Shown here one piece after another: positions 35,458-45,197 of a stretch of 64,000 nt of DNA. Position 1 is the first letter of the stretch; each line of letters starts with the position of its first letter. The position numbers and the translations under genes were made by a program. A model generated the notes under the pieces. The model saw nothing but the letters and a program-made list of their open reading frames with translations. It was not told the origin of the DNA and made no database searches. The stretch comes from Capitulum mitella (Eukaryota > Arthropoda > Thecostraca > Pollicipedomorpha > Pollicipedidae). The stretch covers positions 19,951,081 through 20,015,080 of the forward strand of contig CP099848.1 in the NCBI GenBank assembly GCA_030062745.1, given 5' to 3'.

Positions 35458-35640
35458 CACTCAGGTCAGGTCAGGTCACCCAAGTCAAGTCAGGTCACGG
35501 GCATTGGAAGGCGGCGTCAGAGAAGGTCATAGCCATGCGACGGAGTCGAGCACGCCATTCAAGTCAGGTCAGGTCGCTGCCATTTGGCGGGGCTGTCCGT
35601 GGAAGACCAGAGTCATGCGGTGAACCGGCCAGGTCATTCA
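35458..35640. repeat. AGGTCA/AGTCA short-repeat cluster
   Basis: Begins with a perfect 5-bp tandem (TCAGG repeated, 35461-35478), then AAGTCAAGTCAGGTCA, and further CAAGTCAGGTCAGGTC near 35560 and CCAGGTCATTCAGG near 35627. Every copy contains the nuclear-receptor half-site AGGTCA or a one-base variant. It can be read either as a decaying pentamer repeat on the right flank of the island or as a receptor-binding cluster. Confidence 0.6.
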
Positions 35641-36229
35641 GGACACGTTGGGCCTCTGTCATTTAATGACGGGTTCAGTGAAGATCATGAACAAGCCTCT
35701 CGCATAATAGGGCAACGCTTGAAATATTTCTACGAGAAATGTTGCAGTTTCACGCATAAAACTCATCGGCTTTTAGTCTTTGTCAGTTATGACATATGAT
35801 TAGGTACATTATAATACAGCTGGTGGTATGTAGGTGTAAAAGGCGTGCATTAAACCGTCAACGATTTCATGCAGCGACTGTATGGATCACTTTCCTTTGG
35901 TGAAGTATTAGAAAATAGTTCTCAGTGTCCAAGCAGTAAATGAGTTCATGAAAACATCGCTGTCCGCAAACGCATTACGTTGCGCCCTCACAGCGCGGAA
36001 TACCATAATTTGACATGGAGTTATGGTGTCTGTGCAGCGTTGCTTGGACTGGTTCTAAAGTAGCTGTTAGATAACAGTCCATTTGCACAAATGATGAGTT
36101 TGAGAAGCATATTTATTCATGTTACCGTTCAATAAGTCACCAGAACGAAAAAGCTTTCCATTCCATTATCGGCGTATTTCCAGCTTGCTAAACATACACA
36201 TAAAGAGCATATCCAGCGACGTACTCGCC
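35641..36229. other. AT-richer interval
   Basis: No gene, repeat or element recognised. Confidence 0.4.
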
Positions 36230-37200
36230 TATGAACGAGACACAGGCCGCAGACGAGCCCAAGTTCCCGCCTGCGCAGAATGTTGTCAGCTGCGCTGTCT
36301 GCGGCAGAGTCTGCCGCCGCCGCCGATCGGACGACCCGGCCGGCGGCGGCTCGGCGCCCATTACCGCCGCTCGGCGCCGCCCGTCCGAACGGTCATCGAT
36401 CGGCGACGGCGGCGGCGGCGGCGGCGGCCCGCGGGTCGCAGAGGGCCGGCGTCCAGAGAGCCTGCGGCCAGCGACGGCCGCCGTCCGTGTGCGCCGGGCA
36501 CGGGGGTTCGGCTGTCAGCGCTCGATGATCGGCGCGGTCTTTGCCCCGTGCGTCGCGCCATCTGGTCTGTCTCCTCTTTCCTCTGACCTTGTCGGTAATG
36601 GTTCCTTTTTTGCGTTCCGCCGCCGCGCTGGCGAGCAAGGGAGTCCGGGTGTCCGCCTTCTGCCCCGGCGGACCACTGCCGATCGCTATCGACCACCAGC
36701 GGACAGGCAATGTGAGCTCTGCGACGCAGTGACCCAGCACTGTCCGCTCCGCTACCGTCGTTCCCCCTGCGCCGGAGCTGTCTGTGCTGCAACGCCACTG
36801 AAACAGACTCGCGATCCCGTTTCTTTTTTTAATCCGAACGCCTAACCCCTGCCTTCTTTTGGGTCGTGGGGTCGACCCCCGCCTCCTCCGCTGACCCGCG
36901 CCCGTCCGCGGCTCCCCAGCGTCCTCCGCCGCCGGCCCGGCCCGTCGACGCTGCCCACATCGCTGCCTCGACCGTCGCGACCGTGGGAAGGCAGCCGACA
37001 GCGGTCCGTCAACATTTACAAACAGACGGGCACCTGGCGTCGTCCTCGCGCCGCCTCTCGCCGACCGCGCGTCAAGTGGGCGAGAGGACGCCGCGCGCCG
37101 TGTGCCCCCTCTGCCCCCCCCTCCGTTACCGTGATGGAGAGGCAATGTCAGCGCCCGCCGCCTCGCGTATTTGGAGGCGGGGAGGGGTAAAGCGGTTAGA
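36230..37200. other. Large GC island
   Basis: CpG-dense block with a short (CGG)n stretch around 36405-36426. Overlapping open frames up to 250 codons run on both strands, none with a recognisable domain. The centre (36540-36640) is T-rich. Confidence 0.5.
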
Positions 37201-37599
37201 GGCTACTGATGTGTGGAGAGTGTGGAAAACAGACGGAAGAAAAAGTGCAATGAAAGAGTCAACACGGGCGATACAGAAGTTCCTGATGTCAAAGCACCAC
37301 AATGTGGCGTTTGTGGCCGGTTAGCTGGGGTTTGAACTGGGGTTTGAGCTAACTGATGATGATAATTCCGAATTGTTCATACGAAATAAACAGTCAAATC
37401 CTTACCGTGGAGCGTCCGAGTCAGGCACTTGAGACGTCGCAGGTACTTCAGTGACCACCTTGCTTCAGGAAAACCGTTGGCCTTCGGTGGTCACGATGCT
37501 ACCTACCATCGGCTACCAGAGACAAAAAAAGATGTGCGCGACAAAGCTTACACTGTTTTTGACGGACACGGCTTGCTCGTCATTAAAACCCGCACAAAC
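37201..37599. other. Unassigned interval with overlapping ORFs
   Basis: Two plus-strand frames (113 and 116 codons) start here and overlap. On the minus strand, a donor-like CCACG/GTAAGG near 37404 is preceded by a protein-like frame, but an in-frame stop sits between it and the only strong acceptor (pyrimidine tract near 37520). Not called. Confidence 0.35.
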
Positions 37600-38130
37600 C
37601 AAGCTCCAAAGAACAGCTGCCAGCCGGCAAACCTGTCAGCGCCGGCGCGAAAACAGTCGCCGTACTTCCAACCGAGTCATGTCCAACATGACCAACATCC
37701 GACAGACATCCTCGAGTCCAGAGCGACTCCGAAAGCGCTGTGCTGCGCTCCAGAGAGGCAGCGACCCTGACGGGCGCTTCGCTACGCCCTACGGAGCGTA
37801 GCGGCCCCCGAGAGCGCTCCGATTCGCGCCCGAGACGGAACGACTCGAGTCCGCGCTCCTCGGCCGGCGGCCGGATCGATTATTAACAAATCGGTGCTGA
37901 TTAGTGCGCTGATTTCCGGGCCTGATTTACTGGCGATCGGCCGCCGGCTGGCCCAGGTGGTCGGCGGGGAGCCACGAGGGGGCCATTGTGTGCCGGCGGC
38001 GGCCGGCCCGCCCGGCCCGACCCAGCCAGATGATTAGCTAACCCTTTGGCGGCGGCTGCCGGCGCGAGCCATTGTTGAAATAATCGCGGCCGGCCGGCGC
38101 GCGGGCTGGGGGCAACGCCGGCTGCGGCGC
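37600..38130. promoter_or_regulatory. GC island with homeodomain and Sox-type motifs
   Basis: In a GGCCGGC-rich matrix lie TTATTAAC (37880), GATTAG (37899), CCATTGTG (37983), TGATTAGCTAA (38031), CCATTGTTG (38068) and TAATCG (38080). ATTA/TAAT cores and CATTGT words are the binding cores of homeodomain and Sox HMG proteins. Their alternation with GC-rich spacers looks like an enhancer, which is an inference. Confidence 0.35.
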
Positions 38131-38165
38131 CCCCGGTGATGTGTTCATCAGGGAGGGGGCACCGC

Positions 38166-38199
38166 CGGATACCGCTGCCTCAGTAGGCAGCGGTATCCG
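38166..38199. repeat. Perfect hairpin, 15-bp arms, 4-nt loop
   Basis: Arms 38166-38180 and 38185-38199 (CGGATACCGCTGCCT and its exact complement) enclose loop CAGT. Similar TGTGTTCAT words occur on both sides (38140 and 38243). No gene end is nearby, so a terminator role is not suggested. Confidence 0.95.
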
Positions 38200-38414
38200 T
38201 CATCAGGGTAGAGGGCAACCATCAGCCTCGGTACCTCTAGTTATGTGTTCATTTAGGGTGCAAGTGCCGTCCACCATTCTTCTAAAACTTGTTCTCAGTG
38301 ACCACGTTTCTGGTCCTACCGTAAACTGGGAAGACTTCTCGGTAAAGGCGTTTGGGAGGGTGTTGAACATTCAGGCCTTGGGTCATCTCGCAGCGATTTA
38401 GGTGACGAACGAAA

Positions 38415-38612
38415 CGTGTTCCTAAACATTTGCGGATCGTCACGTCCATGGCCAGGGGCACGGAAATCCCTCTTCTGTTGGGGGGGGGGGGCATTTTGGG
38501 TCAGTTCTTTCCGGCCAACGCCCATGGGGTCAATGTTAAACATAAAAAGCTGGGGGCTGAAGCCCCTCTGGCTCCATGGCTCACGCGCCTATGCCCATGG
38601 CCATCGGTGAAA
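38415..38612 (+). mobile_element. Short inverted-repeat element, family B copy 1
   Basis: Matches the reverse complement of 49840-50030 over about 190 bp. Shared landmarks in order: GGCAGGGGCACGGA-type start, a G run (38480-38491), GCATTTTGGGTCAGTTCTTT, AACGCCCAT or AATGCCCAT, GGTCAATGYTAAA, AAAAGCTGGGGG, CCCCTNGGC, ATGGCTC and GCGCCTATG. The ends show an imperfect inverted repeat (ATGGCCAGGGGCA against ATGGCCATGGGCA). It has no coding capacity and fits a MITE. Confidence 0.65.
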
Positions 38613-39879
38613 TGCGAAAACTGGGAACTGGGCCAGGCTGTAAAACCATAATCTATAGCCGAAAGCACGCGTCAGTTGTTCTTTCGACATCGCGCAATGT
38701 GCCGAACAGATATTGATTTGGAACAGCGCATAAATCGCTCATCAAAGGAAACGTAAGACGAGCTTGCGCAGATTGTCACGGCTACCTGCTCCGTTTACAA
38801 CCTGTTAGCATTCAATTTCGAGCGTTAAAGATGTGGAGCGATGGCAAAGCGAGGTAGTCATTTCACACGTGGCCAGGCCGGCCTGGTGCTCGTGACACAC
38901 GGGCCACTTTTTCGGCTATCAGCAGCATCCAACGGTAATCGAATCGGCGAGAAGTATCCACGGCGGCGGCTGTAAACGCCCTGAATCGACGGCGCCCGAA
39001 CCGCTCTCTCCCCATTCCGCAGCGCCCAGCGGCTCAGAACAAGGCCGGTACCCGGCCGAAGCGTATCAGCGGACTCCCGAACAATGAGGCCACTGTGATG
39101 CCGGGGGCGGAGGCAGGGGAGGGGGCGGCAGCTGTCACGGTCCTTACCCTCGGCGACTTCACCCCTGGCCTGTCGTCTACCCCTTGATTAGTGCTCCGCT
39201 AACCATGTGTTTAATCACGGCCTGTTTTGAATGAAGGCGACAGCTGAACAGAGGAACCTGTTCCCTGCTTCATTGACCTACGCGAACTCTGGAAGGAGGA
39301 GGAAAAAACGCAGAGGACCCGGAGATAATCGGAGTTTTACGTCGGCAAATCCAATCACTATGTGTTACCCTCAGATTAGGAGCTTGAACGGGTTTTCCCC
39401 GTATGTTTCACTGTGTCACGGGAGCCAAACTTCTTGACAGCCTTCTCAAAGTCTATTTTTAAAAGATGCCTGCTAGTTTCCAGACATCATACTCTTGGTT
39501 AACCGTTTGTCGCATTTCCTACATATAATTCCTACTTTTTACTATTCCTATTCCTATTCCTATTTTTTTATTTCTATACATTTCCCAAATTTGCGTAGCT
39601 ACTTTCCTGGCGAACATTTGGAATATCCTGTCCAAAACGGATGATTTGATGCCGTGCTCTATTCATATCACACTGACAAGGCCACGAACGAATTATTAAA
39701 ACGAGGAGGAGGTTTGAAGAGATTTGGCTTTAATGCACGTCAGCTACTGCACAAAGTGCTACGGACACCAAAAGCAAGCATACAGGTGTGCCACTAAAAC
39801 ATGAGTGCGAAAGCAAAAGCGAATTTCTCCTTCGGGGCAGTGCCACCCCGTCTAGTCCATGAGCATCATCTCCAGCATG
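38613..39879. other. Unassigned sequence with small GC island and hexamer microsatellite
   Basis: A modest GC-rich patch lies at 38940-39180. A (TTCCTA)n-type hexamer array occupies about 39542-39563. No gene is supported. Confidence 0.45.
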
Positions 39880-40690
39880 CCGCCTTGAGCCACCAACGTC
39901 GGCCAGCAGCCAACCACCCCGTCCGTTCTCCGACGGTTGCAGATCCGCCTGCCAGCGACCAGTGCGCCGGTTGCAGGCCGACGTACGCCGCCCGGCGCTG
40001 AGTCAGCCGACCAGTCGGGCGCTGATTAGCGGAGACCGCGGCCCGGCCGCTAATTGGCCGGCGTCATGACGTGGTGACGCGGGGCGGAGCCTCGCCGTCA
40101 TCCATCAGACGGCGGCGGACCGCGGCGGAAAATCGGCGCGACGCCGACCGGCCGGCCGCAGGTAAACAGTGGTCGCCGTCGGGCGGGGTCGCAGCTGCCT
40201 CGGCCCCGGGTGCCGCCAGGCCAGCGCGTGGTGGCGTTAGTTCCCCTCGGCTCCCCCGCTCGGCGCATTCTACCGTCCCGTCTCCGCCCGGCGCTGTGCT
40301 CGGCTCGCAGTCATCTGCAAACACGTGATGAGTCCTGCTGTTTGCCCGATCCGCAAATGCGTCGCATATTCATCCCGGCTCTCCGTGCACTGTCACTTTT
40401 TCGGGGCGGCCGCCGCTTTTTTCGCCGCATTTTTGTGCGGCCCCTCTTCCTGTCAATTGTCGGCAGCGCTGCCGGGCGGCTCCATGGGCAAATGTTTACT
40501 CTTCGTCAATATGTTTAAACAGGGCAGGGGGCGGCGGCGGCCGGTCGGCGGCAGCTGGGCGGTGACAGCGCGCCCTCCGACGCGTCACCCTGTCGGCGGT
40601 CTCCCTCCTGGCCCGGACAGGCCGGACCGAGTTCGCCTGCCGGACGGTCGGCTGAACGCCACCGCTCCGTCGCCTCCGCTCGCCGGCTGG
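39880..40690. other. GC island with TAAT-containing core
   Basis: CpG-dense. Around 40020-40075 it contains CTGATTAGCGG, CTAATTGGCC and a GCGTCATGACGT near-palindrome. Open frames up to 160 codons occur on both strands, without a domain. A ~20-bp repeat begins at its right edge. Confidence 0.5.
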
Positions 40691-40900
40691 GCGCTTCTGC
40701 CAGGCGGGAAACGGTTTCTGCTGGGTGGCCGCGTTTCCCACTCGGCGTCTTTTTCTGTTCGGCGGCCCGCCGTTTCTCCTTTCTGGTCGGTCGTTTCTAC
40801 CAGATAGTCTTGTTTCCTCACTTGGCACCGTTTTCTGCTACCAGGCGGTTCGACTTTGTTCTGCTGGGCTTTGTCTTCTCGGTGGTTTTTTGTATATGCC
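40691..40900. repeat. Degenerate ~20-bp tandem repeat, about 9 units
   Basis: (G)TTTCTG/TTTCCn starts recur at about 40693, 40714, 40733, 40752, 40772, 40793, 40811, 40829 and 40854, each followed by CTGGGCGGCC-like sequence. Units drift rightwards from GC-rich to T-rich, so the array decays away from the island on its left. Confidence 0.65.
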
Positions 40901-40943
40901 TGGCATTCGTTAGCCCCCTCTCAAGAGGCATTTGCTCACTTAC

Positions 40944-41046
40944 TCCGAATTCTAGCCTGGTAGCATGAGCCGAATAATTTCGCGTACATTGGACAGCGTC
41001 AACAGTCAATGCCATCATCAGTTTTGCTGTCAGTACCAGTGATTAC
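40944..41046 (-). CDS. Candidate exon with possible start codon
   Basis: On the minus strand an excellent acceptor (CCTGATTTTCTCTTTTCCAG) is followed by 103 bp and a strong donor (CGGA/GTAAGT). All three frames contain a stop near the exon start, so an internal coding exon is excluded. From the ATG at 41018, however, 25 codons (MMALTVDAVQCT... ending RLEFG) run open to the donor in phase 0. It could be the second exon of a transcript with a spliced 5' leader. The phase fits the candidate exon at 11339. The peptide is not recognised and chance remains a serious alternative. Confidence 0.25.
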
Positions 41047-41699
41047 CTGGAAAAGAGAAAATCAGGCAAACCCCTAACAGAACTTCTAGTTTTAAATTCA
41101 AGAGTTCCTGCTTCCATAGGTTATGCAAGTCCAGAAAAAATACGAGTTGAACTTCATTTTTTTCAGTCCGCATATGCTGTGGTAGAAATGGTGGTGGCCA
41201 TTTGGTAGAAAGGCCACATCTTACGGCAGTGATTTCTGACGGATAACACTTTTACATTTATTGATTAGTTAAAATAATTTTCGTAACAAACCAGTTAGTA
41301 TGAATAACGACGTCGCATCCCAATTTCCGCCTTAGTAAAGAAAGCATGCAGCCGTTGCAGTGCAAAGTAAAAACACTGCGCAGGAACACTTCGTGTTCAA
41401 GAGCTATAAATAATTTATTATTATCAAAATGGTGCGCTTTAGAAAGGAATGAATAGTTTATTCATTTCATTGGGCCTTCATTTTACTTCCCATTTCCCCT
41501 GATGAAAACTGTGACGCTCTTGCCGTTATCTGCCTTATCATGTTTAATCCCTTTCAGCTACTCTTTTTGGGATGCTTGCGATAATAACCAGAGCGGCGTG
41601 AGCAGCACGCAGAAGAAAAAGCAGCGCCGCTTCGTCCGCGACCACCGACGCAAAAAATCGCTGGACAAACAGGGAATGGCAGGGGTGCACTTTTTGTAG
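41047..41699. other. AT-rich interval
   Basis: The first 20 bp are the pyrimidine tract of the exon candidate at 41046. The rest is AT-rich without recognised features. Confidence 0.4.
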
Positions 41700-42310
41700 G
41701 CCGCTCAAAATTGCGGCCCAGTTTTCGTTCTCGGCCGGCTTTTTACGCCGGCGGATAATGAAGCGGCGTTCGCCGGCGCGGCGCGGGCCGGCCGGCGGCG
41801 GCGGCGGGCAGCGCAGCGTGACCGGCCGCGGCGTGACGGCCGATCACGCCTGATCGGCTACACTGGGGGCCCGGGCCGCCAGTCAACCCGCCGTCGGCGG
41901 TCCCGGGGCCGCAGATCGCGCGTGAGGAGCACAGGAAACGAGTGCATGCGCTGCTGGCTCGCGGCGGCTGAAGACGTGAGTGACGCCTCACACAAACAGC
42001 GCGACCGCAAATACAGCAAGGTCGCTGTTGATTCAGGGGCTGCGGTATGTTTGCGTCACACCTTTCAGAGCCTCATTTGTGTCGTCTTTCACGCAGGGGG
42101 CCACCGCGGAGGGGAAGCCCGCTCAAAGATTCCATCGGTGTTAAAACAGCTGATTGTTCTCGACTCTGGAAAGTGGGCCCTGGGGATCTGGGACACATTG
42201 TTTTTCCTGCGGACGGCGCCCGCGCGAAGCAGATTAGAGGAGCATCGGGGAAACGAATATGCTAGTCGGCTTAGCGGGCCCGGCGATGAAAGAACTGATA
42301 CCAGTCGGCT
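41700..42310. other. GC island
   Basis: CpG-dense at 41740-41940 (GGCCGGCGGCGGCGGC), less so further right. Several overlapping open frames have no recognised product. Confidence 0.5.
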
Positions 42311-42359
42311 TAGGGCTGTCCTCTGTTCACGCTGAGTCCGTGTCATCGGTGTTATTAGC

Positions 42360-42630
42360 CACTCGTCCAGAGTACAGGGCCGGCGTTTTAGCTGTCCCTA
42401 CGCAGCACACGGCCACAGCTTTATGCGTCCCGGGCGTTTTATCCCCAGCCGCACAGCGAGGGGGTTCTATACGTCCGGTGAGTTGGATCTGCGTCTTTTC
42501 GTCCAAAAGTTTATTCGTCCGCGTGCCCAGCCCTTCACAGCACAAGATCCGCGTCCGACACATTTGGAGTAAGGGGGCCAGAATTTCATCCGTTCTGAAT
42601 GCATGGTCAGGATTTTATCAGTCCAGGGCA
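42360..42630. repeat. Degenerate CGTCC repeat, ~30-46-bp unit
   Basis: TTTTA/TTAT-nn-(C/G)GTCC words recur with GTCC at 42365, 42394, 42427, 42473, 42517, 42553 and 42621, separated by C-rich or CACAGC-containing spacers. Unit length is irregular, so this is a strongly decayed minisatellite on the right flank of the 41.7-42.3 kb island. The 147-codon plus ORF over it is an artefact. Confidence 0.5.
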
Positions 42631-42873
42631 CAGGTCAACGTTTTAAACGACCCTCCGTCGCTCACAGCAAACCTTACAGACCTTTGTTCTTACGTCGGGT
42701 AGCGCAACAACATGTGGTCACGCAGCGGATGCAGAGTCTAAGACACACCCTAAACTTGCGCGACTGGCAGACGGCCAGTCGCGACGCTTCTTTCACCGTC
42801 ACGGCGCAGCGGCTAAGGTCAGTGTTTCAGCGACGGGCCCTGAGATCGTGAACTAGTTCACGTTGCATGTACT

Positions 42874-43028
42874 CATGGGGAGAAGGGCAAACATGACATT
42901 ACCGAAACCATCTTCAGATGATTTCGGTAATGTCATCTTCTGAAACATGACATTCCCGAAACCATGTTCAGATGATTTCGGTAATGTCATCTTCAGAAAC
43001 ATGACATTCCCGAAAGCACCTCCCCATG
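42874..43028. repeat. 54-bp palindromic tandem repeat, flanked by inverted repeats
   Basis: Left arms (ATGACATTACCGAAA or ATGACATTCCCGAAA) start at 42893, 42947 and 43001, exactly 54 bp apart. Right arms (TTTCGGTAATGTCAT) follow at 42922-42936 and 42976-42990. Unit 1 is a perfect 15-bp inverted repeat around a 14-nt centre, unit 2 has one mismatch, and unit 3 is only a left arm. The whole array is bracketed by CATGGGGAG (42874-42882) and its complement CTCCCCATG (43020-43028). Confidence 0.95.
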
Positions 43029-43789
43029 GGCACCGTCGGCTCGTTGGATTGTCTTGAAACTGGGCCTGGCCCAGGGTATCCACCGACGTCGCAAGAGTCG
43101 CTTAGCATCTATCCCTGTGTGGAGTGCAGCGCAGGAGTAGAGACCCACGATGAGGATGAGATGGAGGAGGAACTGGCACATTCTGACCCACCGCTGTCCG
43201 TGTGACGTCATGGACAAGGACAAAGTGTTTACGGCCAGCGTCTGCAAGGTCGGTTATCACGTGCGGATGACAGTGGCGGTGCCGTTACAGAGTGTTCCAT
43301 CTATAACGTACGTGTGTTTAGAACTGACAGATATAGCTATAACTGTATAGCTATAAACGAGGTGTGAATGGGAGATAACTGAGAGGTATACGTCTTGCAG
43401 TGAGCGGAAACAAGCAGCACGAGTCGAACCACAAACGCTTGGATGTGTATTGCCCGACAGCCTAGGTTTCGCCTCAGGGTCATCGCCATATGAATTATGA
43501 TATTGGACTGTTTTCAAGTTCGTGAAGTTCTCACTATTCTTGCAATGCCCTTTGTACGTTACCGAAGCCATCAGGAAAGTTGTCATATTTCATGGCGCTC
43601 TATGAGAAGTGTTTTTGTTTAAATTTCGAAGTTCTCATAAGCTTTTTCAGCCTAGGGAAGCTGAATTCCGCGGAGTAAATGAAAGATGTTTTTGGGACAA
43701 AGGTTAAATTTAAATAATTCATTATAATGCCACATCCCCCTGAAGCTGCTCATGTGCACGTATGCACACACCATGGCTGTTGTGAAATG
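43029..43789. other. Unassigned AT-richer sequence
   Basis: Near 43420 a GTCGAACC word on the plus strand (GGTTCGAC on the minus) superficially recalls a tRNA B box, but no T-arm or acceptor stem can be folded. No gene is supported. Confidence 0.4.
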
Positions 43790-44115
43790 CGCTCGCTCCC
43801 ACAGCACAAGCAACCAATCAGAAACATTCCGTTCGCGTAATCCGCGCGCGTCAGTCTCGCTGGCGCCACCGTCGGCGGACAGCTGAGCGTCGCGCCGTAC
43901 ACGGGCCGTGGCCCGGTCCTTTGTCAGTTAAATCAGCCCGGCCCCGCTCCGGCCGCGTCCAGGGGGCGATCTTCAGCCGCGGCGGTGGCCCGGCCGGAGC
44001 CGGTACTGTTCCCGGGCGTGCCGGCCGGTTCTCCGTCTCCAGGACTGCACGTCTCCGACGCTGCCTGGGACTCCGCGCCGTCCGGGCTGTGGCCGGCGCT
44101 CGGGCCGGGCGTGAC

Positions 44116-44149
<34 letters not shown>

Positions 44150-44647
44150 AAAGCCGCCCTGACAGCCGGGCGGAGCGCGTCCCGGCTCGTCAGGCCGCCG
44201 ACGGTCCGACTCGCCGGCCCGGTCCCGTTGTGCCCTAAATAGGGCCGCCATCACTCTGTCAAGTGGCCGCCGGCCTCGCGCCCGCTTCTATAATGCTCTT
44301 TTGCCCGACGATGTTGTTCCAGCCCGCTTCATTGAGAAAACACGGGCTTTATTCCATTATCTGGCCTCATTCAGGCCTGCTCCTCTTTGTGTACCAACAA
44401 AGGGGCCCTCAAATTCATTGGCGACGCGTCGCTGTCGGACGGCGACCGCTGAAAGCGGGCGGCGCGTCGCGCGGGACGCCGCCGGCCGGCCGGCCGGGCG
44501 CCGCCGCCGCCGCCGCCGCCTGCTGTAAGGATTAGGCCGGACAGATGCGCGCCCGGCGCCGGCAGGGCGGCGTGGGAAGCGGCGGACGCCGGCGCCCGGC
44601 GCAGGGGCTCGCCCGGCGGCCGTGTCAGCCCGGCCCGGCAGGCTGAC
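43790..44647. promoter_or_regulatory. Large GC island with CCAAT, CArG and NK2-type motifs
   Basis: CCAATCAG lies at about 43813. A (CCG)n run of about 32 bp lies at 44116-44147 and a second CCG run near 44500. At 44234-44243 there is a perfect CArG box (CCTAAATAGG, consensus CC(A/T)6GG of SRF), followed about 16 bp later by TCAAGTGG (NK2-class consensus TCAAGTG). Multiple open frames on both strands reflect composition. A promoter or enhancer is inferred. No exon with good splice sites was found. Confidence 0.4.
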
Positions 44648-45197
44648 GACTGATGTCCGGCACACTGAGGACTGATGTCCGGCAGACTGAGGCCTGATGT
44701 CCGGCACACTGATGACTGGTGTCCGACAGACTGAGGCCTGATGTCCGGTACACTGAGGACTGATGTCCGGCAGACTGAGGCCTGATGTCCGGCACACTGA
44801 GGACTGATGTCCGGCAGACTGAGGCCTGATGTCCGGCACACTGATGACTGGTGTCCGACAGACTGAGGCCTGATGTCCGGTACACTGAGGACTGATGTCC
44901 GGCAGACTGAGGCCTGATGTCCGGTACACTGAGGACTGATGTCCGGCACACTGAGGACTGACTGCTGGCATAGTGAGGACTGATGTCCGGCAGACTGAGG
45001 ACTGATGTCCGGCACAGTGAAGACTGACTGCCGACACACTGAGGACTGACAGCCGGCACACTGAGGACTGACGGCTGGCATGGTGAGGACTGGCCGCTGG
45101 CATAATGAGGACTGATGTCCGACGGATTGGGGACTGAAGGCCGTCAGGCTAAAGATTGATATCTGGAAGATTGAAGACTGCTGGCAGACAGATTGAG
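44648..45197. repeat. 22-bp minisatellite with 132-bp higher-order repeat
   Basis: Twenty-five consecutive 22-bp units of the type GACTGATGTCCGGCACACTG+AG, with no length change. Units alternate GACT/GCCT starts and CAGACT/CACACT ends (a 44-bp dimer). Units 2-7 (44670-44801) and 8-13 (44802-44933) are the same six-unit block, differing at one base, so a 132-bp higher-order repeat was duplicated recently. Units 15-25 diverge progressively to the right. Three units equal 66 bp, so all minus-strand frames stay open. The 144-248 codon minus ORFs here are artefacts of the repeat. Confidence 0.98.

Noticed and set aside
36231..37145. Long ORFs on both strands (204 and 250 codons)
   Set aside because: They overlap each other in a stop-poor CpG island. 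Arg/Ala/Gly/Pro-rich translations match nothing.
37404..37530. Minus-strand exon candidate with strong pyrimidine tract and GTAAGG donor
   Set aside because: All frames between the acceptor and the donor contain a stop.
34033..38199. Hairpins considered as microRNA precursors or terminators
   Set aside because: Arms of 14-15 bp with 3-4 nt loops are too short for a microRNA precursor, and there is no adjacent gene end or T run.
40064..40324. Minus-strand ORF beginning MFADDCE, recalling the reverse-transcriptase FADD box
   Set aside because: It sits in a CpG island, has no other reverse-transcriptase motif and is composition-driven.
43400..43470. tRNA-like GGTTCGAC word on the minus strand
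   Set aside because: No T-arm, anticodon arm or acceptor stem can be drawn around it.
44357..45103. Minus-strand ORFs of 144-248 codons rich in Cys, Ser, Gln and His
   Set aside because: They translate the 22-bp minisatellite. 3 x 22 bp keeps all frames open, so the regular peptide pattern is a repeat artefact.
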